Shown here in pieces: positions 37,842 through 46,189 of a stretch of DNA of 64,000 nucleotides (positions are counted from its first letter, which is position 1; the number at the start of each line of letters is the position of its first letter). Position numbers and translations under genes: made by a program. The DNA is from Thiomicrorhabdus sp. (GTDB lineage: Bacteria; Pseudomonadota; Gammaproteobacteria; Thiomicrospirales; Thiomicrospiraceae): assembly GCF_963677875.1 (NCBI RefSeq), contig NZ_OY782569.1:150597-214596 (forward strand), written 5' to 3'. The notes under the pieces were generated by a model that did no database searches, was not told where the DNA came from, and worked only from the letters and a program-made list of their open reading frames with translations.

Positions 37842-38447
37842 ATGATGTTGAAAAAATATATTTGGATTGCTGGTTTATGTTCTTTGGCGGCTTGTAGTTC
37901 TCCGCCGACTCAGCCGGACGCCAATCAAAATGCGGGAACGGAAGTCCAGGCGGGCGGAAGTGGAACGAATCCGGACGGAGTTGCGCTTGGTGAAGGGCAA
38001 ACCGGTGCCGGCAGTGACGGCAATGGTGTCGAAGTGCTTGCTGCCGGGCAAGGCGGAATGGCTGGCGGTGATCAGATCGATGCTCAGGAAGGTGCAAATT
38101 TACAGGATATGGCGGAAGTCTATTCTCCGATTGTTTACTTTGACTATGATCAATACGCGCTGGATGATAAAGACATCGATATCGTAAAACATTATGCCAA
38201 CGAATTTCTTGCCAATCCTGGGAAGAAAATGTTGTTGAAAGGGCATACCGATGAGCGTGGTTCTCCGGAATATAATCTGGCTTTGGGCGAGAAGCGTGGC
38301 AAGGCGGTCGAAGAAGCGATGCTTTTATTTGGCGTGCCGGGTTCATCAATGGAAGTGATTTCTTTCGGAGAAGAGCAACCGGCCAACCTTGAAAGTAATG
38401 AAACGGCCTGGCAGGAAAACCGTCGCGTTGAGATTGTGATTCGATAA
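37842..38447 (+). CDS. pal: Peptidoglycan-associated lipoprotein Pal
   Basis: An outer-membrane lipoprotein that grips peptidoglycan and binds TolB. The ATG at 37842 (MMLKKYIW) has AAGG ten bases upstream and puts a lipobox LAAC at about residues 16-19; the frame is open to 37812, but those extra residues would spoil the signal peptide. A Gly/Gln-rich linker (about 25-80) precedes the OmpA-like domain with SPIVYFDYDQYALDD and KGHTDERGSPEYNLALGEKR, the peptidoglycan motif. 201 residues. Confidence 0.94.
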   Translation: MMLKKYIWIAGLCSLAACSSPPTQPDANQNAGTEVQAGGSGTNPDGVALGEGQTGAGSDGNGVEVLAAGQGGMAGGDQIDAQEGANLQDMAEVYSPIVYFDYDQYALDDKDIDIVKHYANEFLANPGKKMLLKGHTDERGSPEYNLALGEKRGKAVEEAMLLFGVPGSSMEVISFGEEQPANLESNETAWQENRRVEIVIR

Positions 38448-38457
38448 GGTAAGAATT

Positions 38458-39372
38458 ATGAAGAAGAGAGTTCTTCTTAGCCTGAGTCCGGTGATTCTGT
38501 CTTTAGGCGTTTTGCCAACCGTACAGGCGGCTAGTTTGGAAGATCGCGTTTCGCGCTTGGAGTCCATGTCGAATACTTCGGTGATTCTGCGAATGAATCA
38601 GCAGTTGCAGAATCAGCAGAGGGAAATTCAAGAGCTTCACGATGAGTTGGATAAGGTTAAATATCAATTACGTCTGGCCGAGAAAAAACTTAAAGAACGC
38701 GACAAGCGTTTGGATCAGCGTGTAGAAGAGATTGAAACCCAGGTTGACAGCCAGGTGAAGTTGCCTGATCCGGTTCCTGCGGTTCCAGTTGCTTCGGTGC
38801 CGGCTGTCGCCAGTGGACAGGCGCCAATCAGTGGGAGTGCAGATACTTCCGGCGTTGTGGTGCCAGCGGCTTCGCAGAGTGAAAAAATGCCTGTGGCTGA
38901 ACAAAGCAAGACTGATTCCGGGAACGAAGGCAGTAAAGCCCCGGCAACCTCCGTCGAGGTGAAATCTTCGGGGCCGATTAAAACTCACCCGGCTTCCGAG
39001 GCCGAGAAGAATGCTTATCAGCAAGCATTCTCTTTAATGCGCAAGGCCGATTATGCGGCATCCATTAAAGCCTTTGAGGAGTTTGCTGAACATTATCCTG
39101 AAAGTGATCTTGCCCCGAATGCTGCTTATTGGAGTGGCGAAGGTTATATGATTCAATCCAATTATCAGAAGGCATTGGCGGCTTTTGATCGGGTGATTGA
39201 CATGTATCCGGATTCACCGAAGCTTGGCGATGCGATGTTGCGCTCCGCAGACAGCTTAAATGAAATGCAACGTTTTCAGGATGCGAAAAAACGTTACCTG
39301 AAGACGATTGAAATGTTTCCTAAGAGTCGTGCAGCAGCCAATGCTGAAAAGCGTCTGCAGAAATTGCAATAA
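38458..39372 (+). CDS. cpoB: Cell division coordinator CpoB (YbgF)
   Basis: A periplasmic protein that coordinates Tol activity with peptidoglycan synthesis. It has a signal peptide (VILSLGVLPTVQAAS), a coiled coil at about residues 25-95 for trimerisation, a Pro/Ala/Ser-rich linker (about 100-175) and a C-terminal TPR domain starting EKNAYQQAFSLMRKADY near 182. 304 residues; the linker is longer than in E. coli. AAGG precedes the ATG. Last tol-pal gene. Confidence 0.93.
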   Translation: MKKRVLLSLSPVILSLGVLPTVQAASLEDRVSRLESMSNTSVILRMNQQLQNQQREIQELHDELDKVKYQLRLAEKKLKERDKRLDQRVEEIETQVDSQVKLPDPVPAVPVASVPAVASGQAPISGSADTSGVVVPAASQSEKMPVAEQSKTDSGNEGSKAPATSVEVKSSGPIKTHPASEAEKNAYQQAFSLMRKADYAASIKAFEEFAEHYPESDLAPNAAYWSGEGYMIQSNYQKALAAFDRVIDMYPDSPKLGDAMLRSADSLNEMQRFQDAKKRYLKTIEMFPKSRAAANAEKRLQKLQ

Positions 39373-39384
39373 TCAGGGGGAAGC

Positions 39385-40078
39385 ATGTCGGGAAACGCGA
39401 AAGCGGTTATTTTATTATCCGGAGGTTTGGACTCCGCGACGGTTCTGGCTATAGCGACCAGTAAAGGCTACGAATGCCATACGATCAGCTTTGATTATGG
39501 TCAACGCCATCATTCGGAGTTGGAAGCTGCCGAAAAAATTGCTGCGTCGTTCGGCGTGGCTTCTCATCGAGTCATTAAGGTTGATATGCGAAATATCGGT
39601 GGTTCGGCGTTGACCGATCAATCGATTGAAGTTCCAACGTCGGGTGTCGATGAAAATTTGATTCCGATTACTTACGTGCCTGCCCGTAACACGGTATTTC
39701 TGTCTTACGCTCTCGCACTGGCGGAAGTTCTGGAGGCCAATGATATTTTTATCGGCGTCAATGCTGTCGACTATTCCGGTTATCCTGATTGCCGCCCGGA
39801 GTTCATCAATGCATTTGAAAAAATGGCCAATTTGGCGACCAGAGTCGGGGTAGAGGGTAAGCCTGTGCATATTCAGACGCCTTTGATTGATCTGAGCAAG
39901 GCAGAGATCATTCGCAAAGGAACCGATCTGGGGGTTGATTATGCTTTGACGATTTCTTGTTATCAGGCTGACGATTGCAGGGCGCGCCTGTGGCGTTTGC
40001 GACTCCTGTCGCTTGCGTAAAAAAGGGTTTGAAGACGCCGGTTTGAAGGACCCGACGCTCTATCAGCCGGACTTGTAA
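39385..40078 (+). pseudogene. queC: 7-Cyano-7-deazaguanine synthase QueC, broken by a +1 frameshift
   Basis: QueC converts 7-carboxy-7-deazaguanine to preQ0 for queuosine. The frame from ATG 39385 has the PP-loop [10 protein letters not shown] and runs normally to SCYQADD near residue 196, then changes to an arginine/leucine-rich tail ending at 40020. Continuing in the +1 frame from about 39977 gives [16 protein letters not shown] and then [14 protein letters not shown], the expected QueC C-terminus, with a stop at 40076-40078. Removing one T of the TT at 39975-39976 restores a 230-residue protein. The lost part holds three of the four zinc cysteines, so the truncated protein should be inactive, unless the T is a sequencing error. 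Confidence 0.9.
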
Positions 40079-40107
40079 AAAAACTGCAATTTATTTGTTA
40101 AAAAAGG

Positions 40108-40142
40108 TTGCACAGTTCGGTAAGCCTTGTATAATACGCCCC
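40108..40142 (+). promoter_or_regulatory. Putative sigma-70 promoter of the tRNA-Lys genes
   Basis: TTGCAC at 40108-40113, a 16-bp spacer and TATAAT at 40130-40135. A GC-rich discriminator (ACGCCCC) follows, a typical feature of stringently controlled stable RNA promoters. Confidence 0.75.
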
Positions 40143-40151
40143 ATTCCAAAC

Positions 40152-40227
40152 GGGTCGTTAGCTCAGCCGGTAGAGCAGTTGGCTTTTAACCAATTGGTCG
40201 AGCGTTCGAATCGCTCACGACCCACCA
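40152..40227 (+). tRNA. tRNA-Lys (UUU), copy 1
   Basis: A complete 76-nt cloverleaf with encoded CCA: acceptor GGGTCGT/ACGACCC, D stem GCTC/GAGC, anticodon stem GTTGG/CCAAT around loop CTTTTAA (anticodon TTT), and T stem GAGCG/CGCTC with TTCGAAT. Closely resembles E. coli tRNA-Lys. Confidence 0.98.
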
Positions 40228-40300
40228 TCTACTTCAGATGATAACCGGATTTGGAATGTTTAGAATTCGCTTCTAAACAGGCTTGAAAAGCCCTTTGTAT

Positions 40301-40376
40301 GGGTCGTTAGCTCAGCCGGTAGAGCAGTTGGCTTTTAACCAATTGGTCGAGCGTTCGAATCGCTCACGACCCACCA
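40301..40376 (+). tRNA. tRNA-Lys (UUU), copy 2
   Basis: Base-for-base identical to the copy at 40152-40227, separated by a 73 bp spacer, and followed directly by a strong terminator. The two are probably one transcript. Confidence 0.98.
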
Positions 40377-40384
40377 TTATTTTA

Positions 40385-40422
40385 AAAACCCCGCTAATTC
40401 CCGTGAGTTAGCGGGGTTTTTT
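40385..40422 (+). terminator. Rho-independent terminator of the tRNA-Lys pair
   Basis: A perfect 13-bp stem AAAACCCCGCTAA/TTAGCGGGGTTTT with a 10-nt loop, ending in six T. Confidence 0.93.
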
Positions 40423-40541
40423 CGTTTGAGCTTCTTGTTCTGTTTTGACTTGATTGGCCCAGTACAGGATGAAAGAGCAGACAGTGTGCTTTTGGTGTTG
40501 AAAAGGAGGCTTTTCCGACAATCCCGGAAAAGCTGCTTGAT

Positions 40542-41309
40542 TTATAAATGAGCTTCGGCAATACGGCGCAGTGTTTTGACTTCGAGTCCGGCTTGGTCAG
40601 CAAAGCTTAAGGCTCGGGTTAGACGTGCCGGGGCTGATCGTCCCATGCAACCGTGTTTCAAATCACCTTGAATCGCTTCGTTCAAGCCTTCCAGCAAACG
40701 TTCTCGGTTACATTGGTTTCCGGTGAGGTAGTCCTGAATATCCAAAACATCCGAGGCAACTTCATTCATCAGCTCGGCATGCTGTTGGCTCAGGGTTTCA
40801 ACATCGCCACCAACTTCCAGTCCGGCAATATTGGTCGTCAAAATGTACAGGTTCTTCCGAACCAGCTCGTATTCAAGTTCTTCTGCGCTGTCGACGATAA
40901 AAGATGGAAGGTCGATCTGTGCCAGGGCGTCAAACAACAACCTTGCGTGCTGGCCGTAAATCGGTGACGGCAGTACAACTTTTGAATCGATGCCTTTTTT
41001 CTTCTCAAACCAGACGGAAATGACGCTGGGATCGGTAATTTCGGCATTTTGCCAATCACGTGGGAGAAGTTCGTTTTGCAACAGTATCAGGCGGTTTTTC
41101 CATTTTTCAGGCAGGGTTTGCAGCACCGAACCGATGTCGCTCTCGCCGACGGCAACCAGAACGGCTTCCGGACGGGGCAGCACGTCTGAGACAACTTGAA
41201 TGTCCATGTCACGGGTGATCCCCTGTACAGGATAACCCAGTCGTAAAAATCCCCGGGCAAAAACACTGCCCAATTCACCTAGCCCGATGACAACAATGGG
41301 AGATTTCAT
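40542..41309 (-). CDS. NAD(P)-binding Rossmann protein, ketopantoate reductase/6PGDH-like, unknown function
   Basis: A 255-residue cytoplasmic protein. The N-terminus IVVIGLGELGSVFARGFLRLGYPV is a Rossmann dinucleotide-binding fold with a GxGxxG loop, and the C-terminal half (from about residue 130) is all helical, as in the 6-phosphogluconate dehydrogenase/PanE superfamily. A conserved-looking segment NEVASDVLDIQDYLTGNQCNR lies near 180. The substrate is unknown; it is too divergent for me to call PanE. AGGAG precedes the ATG. It stands alone between the tRNA terminator and the nitrogen cluster. Confidence 0.7.
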   Translation of the reverse strand: MKSPIVVIGLGELGSVFARGFLRLGYPVQGITRDMDIQVVSDVLPRPEAVLVAVGESDIGSVLQTLPEKWKNRLILLQNELLPRDWQNAEITDPSVISVWFEKKKGIDSKVVLPSPIYGQHARLLFDALAQIDLPSFIVDSAEELEYELVRKNLYILTTNIAGLEVGGDVETLSQQHAELMNEVASDVLDIQDYLTGNQCNRERLLEGLNEAIQGDLKHGCMGRSAPARLTRALSFADQAGLEVKTLRRIAEAHL

Positions 41310-41386
41310 TTAATTTTCTCCTAATTAATTTTTGGTTTAATGTTGAGTATGGTTTGCTTCCATTTTCCGAAATTCATTTAATCTGA

Positions 41387-41403
41387 TGGTGCAGTCTGCA
41401 CCA
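41387..41403. promoter_or_regulatory. 17-bp palindrome with NtrC-like half-sites
   Basis: TGGTGCAGTCTGCACCA is a perfect 17-bp palindrome upstream of the operon that contains ntrBC. TGGTGCA and TGCACCA are the half-sites of NtrC binding sites, but here in the reverse order with a 3-base centre, so each could pair with a weaker outer half-site to give two NtrC sites about 20 bp apart. TGCACCA-GTA-TGG at 41397-41409 fits the first 13 positions of the usual arrangement. Inference. Confidence 0.5.
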
Positions 41404-41491
41404 GTATGGATGTTTTTTGCGGGAATTCCGGCTTTCAGTGCTTGGAATTCGAGTAGAATAATGCCAAACCTGTATGACAAGGATCATAACA

Positions 41492-41740
41492 ATGAGCACA
41501 GAAAAAGCAATGTTTACATGGCATTACTATTTTATGGCGCTGGGGGCTCTTCTGGCGATGCTGGCGGCTACTCTTGGTGCCTGGGGAGGGATCGTTTCTG
41601 GCTTGGCCTTTGCTATAGTCAGTCATCCGCGCTTGCGCTTTCAAGGCTTGGGAAGGTTTGTTTTTTTAGTGTTGTTCGCCGTTATTTATGTTTTTGCTTT
41701 TCCGGATCCGGCCGTGGTTCGCGAAATGATGGCTTCTTGA
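41492..41740 (+). CDS. Small two-helix membrane protein, unknown
   Basis: An 82-residue protein starting MSTEKAMFTWHYYFMALG, with AAGGA eight bases before the ATG at 41492; the frame is open six codons further upstream but without a better site. Two hydrophobic helices at about residues 10-40 and 54-72 suggest an inner-membrane protein. I do not recognise the family. It is 18 bp upstream of the DtxR-like gene and seems to be the first gene of the ntrBC operon. Confidence 0.65.
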   Translation: MSTEKAMFTWHYYFMALGALLAMLAATLGAWGGIVSGLAFAIVSHPRLRFQGLGRFVFLVLFAVIYVFAFPDPAVVREMMAS

Positions 41741-41758
41741 TAGGGAGTGAAAAGTGGT

Positions 41759-42445
41759 ATGTCCTCGAAAGCACTGGAAGACTATCTGAAGATTATCTAC
41801 AAGCTTGAAAACGGCTGTCAGGAAGGTAAAGGTGTGCAGACATCGGCGATTGCTGAACGCCTGGCGATTTCTCAGGCTTCGGTTTCCAATATGCTGAAAA
41901 AGCTGGCGGAAAAGCAATATATTGAGTATGCCCGTTATCATGGTGTCAGTCTGACGCCATCCGGGCGGAAAATCGCTTTACAAATGGTGCGTAAGCACCG
42001 AATTCTGGAACTGTATCTGGTGGAGCGTCTTGGGTATTCCTGGGATGAGGTCGATGAAGAAGCCGAAATTCTGGAGCATTCCATTTCCGATAAGTTGGCG
42101 AATCGCATGTGGGAAGACCTGGGTCGGCCGACTCAAGATCCGCACGGTTCGCCGATTCCTGATCACGATGGCGAGGTGTTCTTTCAGGATTGGATTTCTT
42201 TGGCTGAAGTGGATCTCGGTCAACGGGTTCGGTTGCGGAGAATCAAGAACCGCACGCCTGAAGAATTGCGCTATCTTTCCTCGATCGGCTTGATGACCGG
42301 AACCAACATCGAAGTGAAGAACCGAGCGCCGGCGGAAGGACCTTTATTGATCGAAATCGAGAGCGATCAGTTGCAGGCGATCGATTATCGAATGGCTGAG
42401 GCTTTGATGGTAAGTAGGGAGCAAGATGCAAAGACATCAATCTGA
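41759..42445 (+). CDS. DtxR/MntR-family metal-dependent regulator
   Basis: A 228-residue metalloregulator. The N-terminal winged helix (AIAERLAISQASVSNMLKKL near residue 24) is followed by the metal-binding and dimerisation domain with EAEILEHSISDKLANRM and DPHGSPIPDHDG near 120-131, and a C-terminal FeoA/SH3-like domain (LRYLSSIGLMTGTNIEVKNR) near 165-215, as in DtxR and IdeR. It would bind Mn(II) or Fe(II). I use ATG 41759, with AGGGAG upstream; GTG 41747 is the alternative. Its 3' end overlaps ntrB by 20 bp, an unusual link between metal and nitrogen control. Confidence 0.88.
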   Translation: MSSKALEDYLKIIYKLENGCQEGKGVQTSAIAERLAISQASVSNMLKKLAEKQYIEYARYHGVSLTPSGRKIALQMVRKHRILELYLVERLGYSWDEVDEEAEILEHSISDKLANRMWEDLGRPTQDPHGSPIPDHDGEVFFQDWISLAEVDLGQRVRLRRIKNRTPEELRYLSSIGLMTGTNIEVKNRAPAEGPLLIEIESDQLQAIDYRMAEALMVSREQDAKTSI

Positions 42446-43493
42446 TACCGAGTTTTTTAAAGAAGTGCTGGAAGGGCTGACGACGGCAGTCATCTGGGTG
42501 GATGAAGATGAGCGCATTCGTTTTATGAATGTGGCCGCCGGAGAGATTTTTCAGTTGAGCCCTTCCCGAGTGGTGGGGGGGCGCTGGGATGCGTTGCTTC
42601 CCGGACTGGTTGAAGACATTTCTCAGGCCAAAGAGAAAAAAATCACCATCCATGAATACAGTGTCGAAGTGCTGGATCCGTTTAAAACCCGTGTCAGTTG
42701 TACGATTTCTCCGTATGAACTGAATCATCAGCGTGGCTGGCTTTTTGAACTTTACAACACGGAGCGTCATCATCGTATCGTCGAAGAGGACGAACGCTGG
42801 CACCAATACGAAGCCGGTAATCTGTTGATTCGAACTCTGGCGCATGAGGTGAAAAATCCGCTGGCGGGTATTTTAGGTGCCACTCAGCTGTTGCAGAAAC
42901 GGCATAATCCGGAAGATAAGGAGATGGCTTTTCTGGAAATTATTTCCAAGGAAGTTTCGCGCTTGAAGAACCTGGTTGACCGTATGCTTGGCCCCAAACA
43001 AAGTGCGGAAAAGGATTGGTGCAATATTCACGAATTGATCCGCTACGTCTTACAGATTATCGAGGGTGAAAAACCGCCGAATGTGTATGTGAAGCTGGAT
43101 TATGATCCGAGTATTCCCGAAGTGTTGATGGATTCTGAAGCGATGGTTCAAGCGTTGTTGAACCTGGTTAAAAATGCCATTCAGGCGATGCAGGAAAAGG
43201 GTGGGATGCTCACTATCAAAACCCGCGTTGAGCATAAATTTACCTTAGGTACTCAGACTTATCCGCTGGTTGCGATGATCAGCATTATTGATGAGGGAGA
43301 AGGGATTCCCGAAGAAGTGTTCGATTCGATTTTTTATCCGATGGTCAGCAGTAAGCCTGACGGCAGCGGCCTCGGATTGCCGGTAGCGCAAAACGTCCTG
43401 CGACAGCATGAAGGCCTGATTGTGGCCGAGAGTGAACCCGGCCATACCAAATTTAATGTCTATCTGCCGTTGAAACAGAAGGAAAATGCATGA
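42426..43493 (+). CDS. ntrB: Nitrogen regulation sensor kinase NtrB
   Basis: A soluble histidine kinase/phosphatase that phosphorylates NtrC when nitrogen is limiting, under PII control. A PAS domain covers about residues 8-110. The H-box LAHEVKNPLAGILGATQLL near 140 holds the phosphorylated His. The N-box LVKNAIQAMQ (near 240), DEGEGIP and GSGLGLPVAQ ATP lid are intact. 355 residues, no membrane segment. AGGGAG precedes the ATG, which lies inside the end of the regulator gene; the stop overlaps ntrC (ATGA). Confidence 0.94.
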   Translation: MQRHQSDTEFFKEVLEGLTTAVIWVDEDERIRFMNVAAGEIFQLSPSRVVGGRWDALLPGLVEDISQAKEKKITIHEYSVEVLDPFKTRVSCTISPYELNHQRGWLFELYNTERHHRIVEEDERWHQYEAGNLLIRTLAHEVKNPLAGILGATQLLQKRHNPEDKEMAFLEIISKEVSRLKNLVDRMLGPKQSAEKDWCNIHELIRYVLQIIEGEKPPNVYVKLDYDPSIPEVLMDSEAMVQALLNLVKNAIQAMQEKGGMLTIKTRVEHKFTLGTQTYPLVAMISIIDEGEGIPEEVFDSIFYPMVSSKPDGSGLGLPVAQNVLRQHEGLIVAESEPGHTKFNVYLPLKQKENA

Positions 43494-44923
43494 GCGAAGA
43501 GTTGGAGATCACTCCGATCGTATGGATCGTCGATGACGATGCTTCGATCCGTTGGGTTCTGGAAGCGGCTTTGGAGGATAAGCCATATGTGGTTAAGGTA
43601 TTTGATTCTCCCTTAACGGCCTTGAAATCCTTTGAGGAATTCCCGCCATCCGCAGTGTTGAGTGATGTACGCATGCCGGATATGGACGGGTTGACTTTCA
43701 TGGAAGCGATCCATGAAAAGGATAAGCAGATTCCGGTCATTATTATGACGGCGCACGCTGATCTGGACACGGCCGTTAAGTCCTACCAGAGCCGCGCTTT
43801 TGAGTACCTGCCGAAACCCTTTGACATCGATGAAGCGATCAGTTTGATTGAAAGAGCGATCAAACGGCATCTTTCCGGCGGTGCAACCCGCATGCGTCGT
43901 AGTCGTCGAACCAGCAAACAGCCACTGAATATCATCGGTGCCGCTCCAGCAATGCAGGAAGTTTTTCGGATACTCGGGCGCGTTTCTCAATTGGATGTAA
44001 CGGTGCTGATCAACGGAGAAACCGGTACTGGTAAAGAATTGGTTGCTCAGGCTTTGCATGAATTGAGTCCGCGCTCGGAAGGACCGTTTGTCGCTCTGAA
44101 CACGGCAGCGATTCCCAGAGAGTTATTGGAATCTGAATTATTCGGCCATGAGAAGGGTGCTTTTACCGGCGCGCATTCGCAACGCATCGGACGTTTTGAG
44201 CAGGCCGATGGCGGAACACTGTTTCTGGATGAGATTGGCGATATGCCGGTGGATCTGCAGACGCGGCTTCTACGCGTTTTGAATGACGGGAGTTTTTATC
44301 GAGTTGGCGGCCGCAATCCGATTACGACCAATGTGCGCATCGTCGCGGCGACTCACCAGAATATGGAACAGCTGGTGAGAGAAGGTCGTTTCCGGGAAGA
44401 TTTGCTGTACCGCTTAAACATTATCCGCATCAAGGTTCCCGCTTTGCGAGAGCGCCGTGAAGATATTCCGCTTTTGATCCGTTTTTATATGGAGCTGGAA
44501 GCCAAGGCGCTGGGGTTGGAAGAGAAATTATTGAGCAAGGAAGTCGAAAACTTTCTGTCCTCTCTGCCTTGGCCGGGGAACGTCCGTCAGTTGCGCAGTT
44601 TGTGTACCTGGTTAACGATTATGGCACCGGACAAAACCGTGTATCTTGAAGACCTGCCTCTGGAATTGCAGGATCCACCATCGGTTAGCGATTGTGAACA
44701 GAGTGGTGACGACTGGGAGCAGCCGTTGAAACGCTGGGCGGACAAGTTTCTGTCGAGCGGCCGTGAAGGTTTGCATACCGTCGCCGAACCGATCATGGAA
44801 AAAGTGCTGATTGAGGCAGCTCTCAAGGCGAGTGGTAATCACCGGCAGAAAGCGGCGGTTCTGCTTGGCTGGGGCCGTAATACCTTGACGCGCAAAACTC
44901 AGGCATTGGGTATGGACGACTAA
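43490..44923 (+). CDS. ntrC: Nitrogen regulation response regulator NtrC
   Basis: A sigma-54-dependent activator of nitrogen genes. Receiver domain residues 1-125, with phosphoacceptor Asp in LSDVRMPDMDG near 65. The AAA+ domain has Walker A GETGTGKE near 180, the sigma-54 contact loop GAFTGAHSQ near 224 and Walker B GGTLFLDEIGDMP. The C-terminal Fis-type helix-turn-helix is GNHRQKAAVLLGWGRNTLTRK. 477 residues. Overlaps ntrB by 4 bp. No glnA is in the window. Confidence 0.95.
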   Translation: MSEELEITPIVWIVDDDASIRWVLEAALEDKPYVVKVFDSPLTALKSFEEFPPSAVLSDVRMPDMDGLTFMEAIHEKDKQIPVIIMTAHADLDTAVKSYQSRAFEYLPKPFDIDEAISLIERAIKRHLSGGATRMRRSRRTSKQPLNIIGAAPAMQEVFRILGRVSQLDVTVLINGETGTGKELVAQALHELSPRSEGPFVALNTAAIPRELLESELFGHEKGAFTGAHSQRIGRFEQADGGTLFLDEIGDMPVDLQTRLLRVLNDGSFYRVGGRNPITTNVRIVAATHQNMEQLVREGRFREDLLYRLNIIRIKVPALRERREDIPLLIRFYMELEAKALGLEEKLLSKEVENFLSSLPWPGNVRQLRSLCTWLTIMAPDKTVYLEDLPLELQDPPSVSDCEQSGDDWEQPLKRWADKFLSSGREGLHTVAEPIMEKVLIEAALKASGNHRQKAAVLLGWGRNTLTRKTQALGMDD

Positions 44924-44930
44924 GCGTGCA

Positions 44931-45710
44931 ATGTTGATCGAGTGGTGGCATTACCTGCGCACGCCCGTCGCATTTCCGTATTTAAAGCCGATGGGCTTCT
45001 TGACCGAGTCCATTGGCATGCAGATGCGTTATCGGCGGTGCCGAAGTTTTTGGGATATACATTACCGACATTGTCGAGAGGTGGTTCGAACCCTGGCTGA
45101 AGAGTGTAAATCGAAACGAACCGTGATCATTCTTGGCGCCGGCAGTTTGCATGATTTGCCTTTGGATTATCTGGCAAAGAACTTTCATCAGGTCAAATTA
45201 GTCGATTTACTGTTTCTTTCCGGTGCGCGGCGCAAAGTCGAAAGTTATTCGAATGTGACGTTGATCGAACAAGATATCAGCTGTTCTCTGCAACAGGTTT
45301 TTACGGGAAGTACAGCGGTTTCAGAAGGTGATTTTGCCTTGAATGACGACGCAGTCGATCTGGTTGTGTCGATGAATGTATTGGGTCAGTTGCCGCTGAT
45401 TCCGGTGAAGTGGTTGGAAAAAATGTACCGGTTTGAACCCTTGGCGTTGCAAAAGGTTTCGCAGGATTTCCTCAGGCACCATCTCAATTATTTGCGGGCT
45501 TTTCACTGTCCGGTATGCCTGATTAGCGACAGGGAAATTCAAACTTTCAACCAGGAAGGTCAGTTGGTCGATTCGAGTGATATCTGGTGGGGACTTGAAC
45601 CTGTTGCGGCGAATTTTGAATGGGATTGGGAAATTGCGCCGTTTGGTGAGCTTGATGCTCGAACCAGGCAAGTTCGCCGAGTTGGCGTCAGTGTGATGAA
45701 ACCGCATTGA
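44931..45710 (+). CDS. Conserved hypothetical protein, SAM-methyltransferase-like fold
   Basis: A 259-residue cytoplasmic protein starting 7 bp after ntrC. The segment TVIILGAGSLHDLPLDYLAK near residue 64 followed by VKLVDLLFLSGARRK near 90 looks like motif I and the acidic strand-2 end of a class I methyltransferase. Further support comes from DAVDLVVSMNVLGQLPL near 140, a motif IV-like strand. No substrate can be named. The weak ribosome binding site suggests coupling to ntrC. It ends a probable five-gene nitrogen operon. Confidence 0.65.
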   Translation: MLIEWWHYLRTPVAFPYLKPMGFLTESIGMQMRYRRCRSFWDIHYRHCREVVRTLAEECKSKRTVIILGAGSLHDLPLDYLAKNFHQVKLVDLLFLSGARRKVESYSNVTLIEQDISCSLQQVFTGSTAVSEGDFALNDDAVDLVVSMNVLGQLPLIPVKWLEKMYRFEPLALQKVSQDFLRHHLNYLRAFHCPVCLISDREIQTFNQEGQLVDSSDIWWGLEPVAANFEWDWEIAPFGELDARTRQVRRVGVSVMKPH

Positions 45711-45753
45711 AAAAGGGGTTGCCCGGTTGCCGCAATGCATAGAGAGGCAACCC
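45711..45753 (-). terminator. Terminator of the PII gene
   Basis: An 8-bp stem GGGTTGCC/GGCAACCC (45716-45723 with 45746-45753) and a 22-nt loop. Read on the minus strand it ends in CCTTTTT, about 55 bp after the PII stop. The long loop makes it a moderate call. Confidence 0.55.
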
Positions 45754-45807
45754 ATTCTGCAAACAAAAAAAGGCGATGTAGTTAGTTTTGGGGCGTTGAA
45801 GATGCGC

Positions 45808-46155
<348 letters not shown>

Positions 46156-46189
46156 TTAAGCGTTAAGGGTGGTATTCTTTACTGCATAA

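Noticed and set aside
41404-41491. Sigma-54 promoter downstream of the NtrC-like palindrome
   Set aside because: No GG-N10-GC element with proper flanks was found; only a sigma-70-like -10 is visible.
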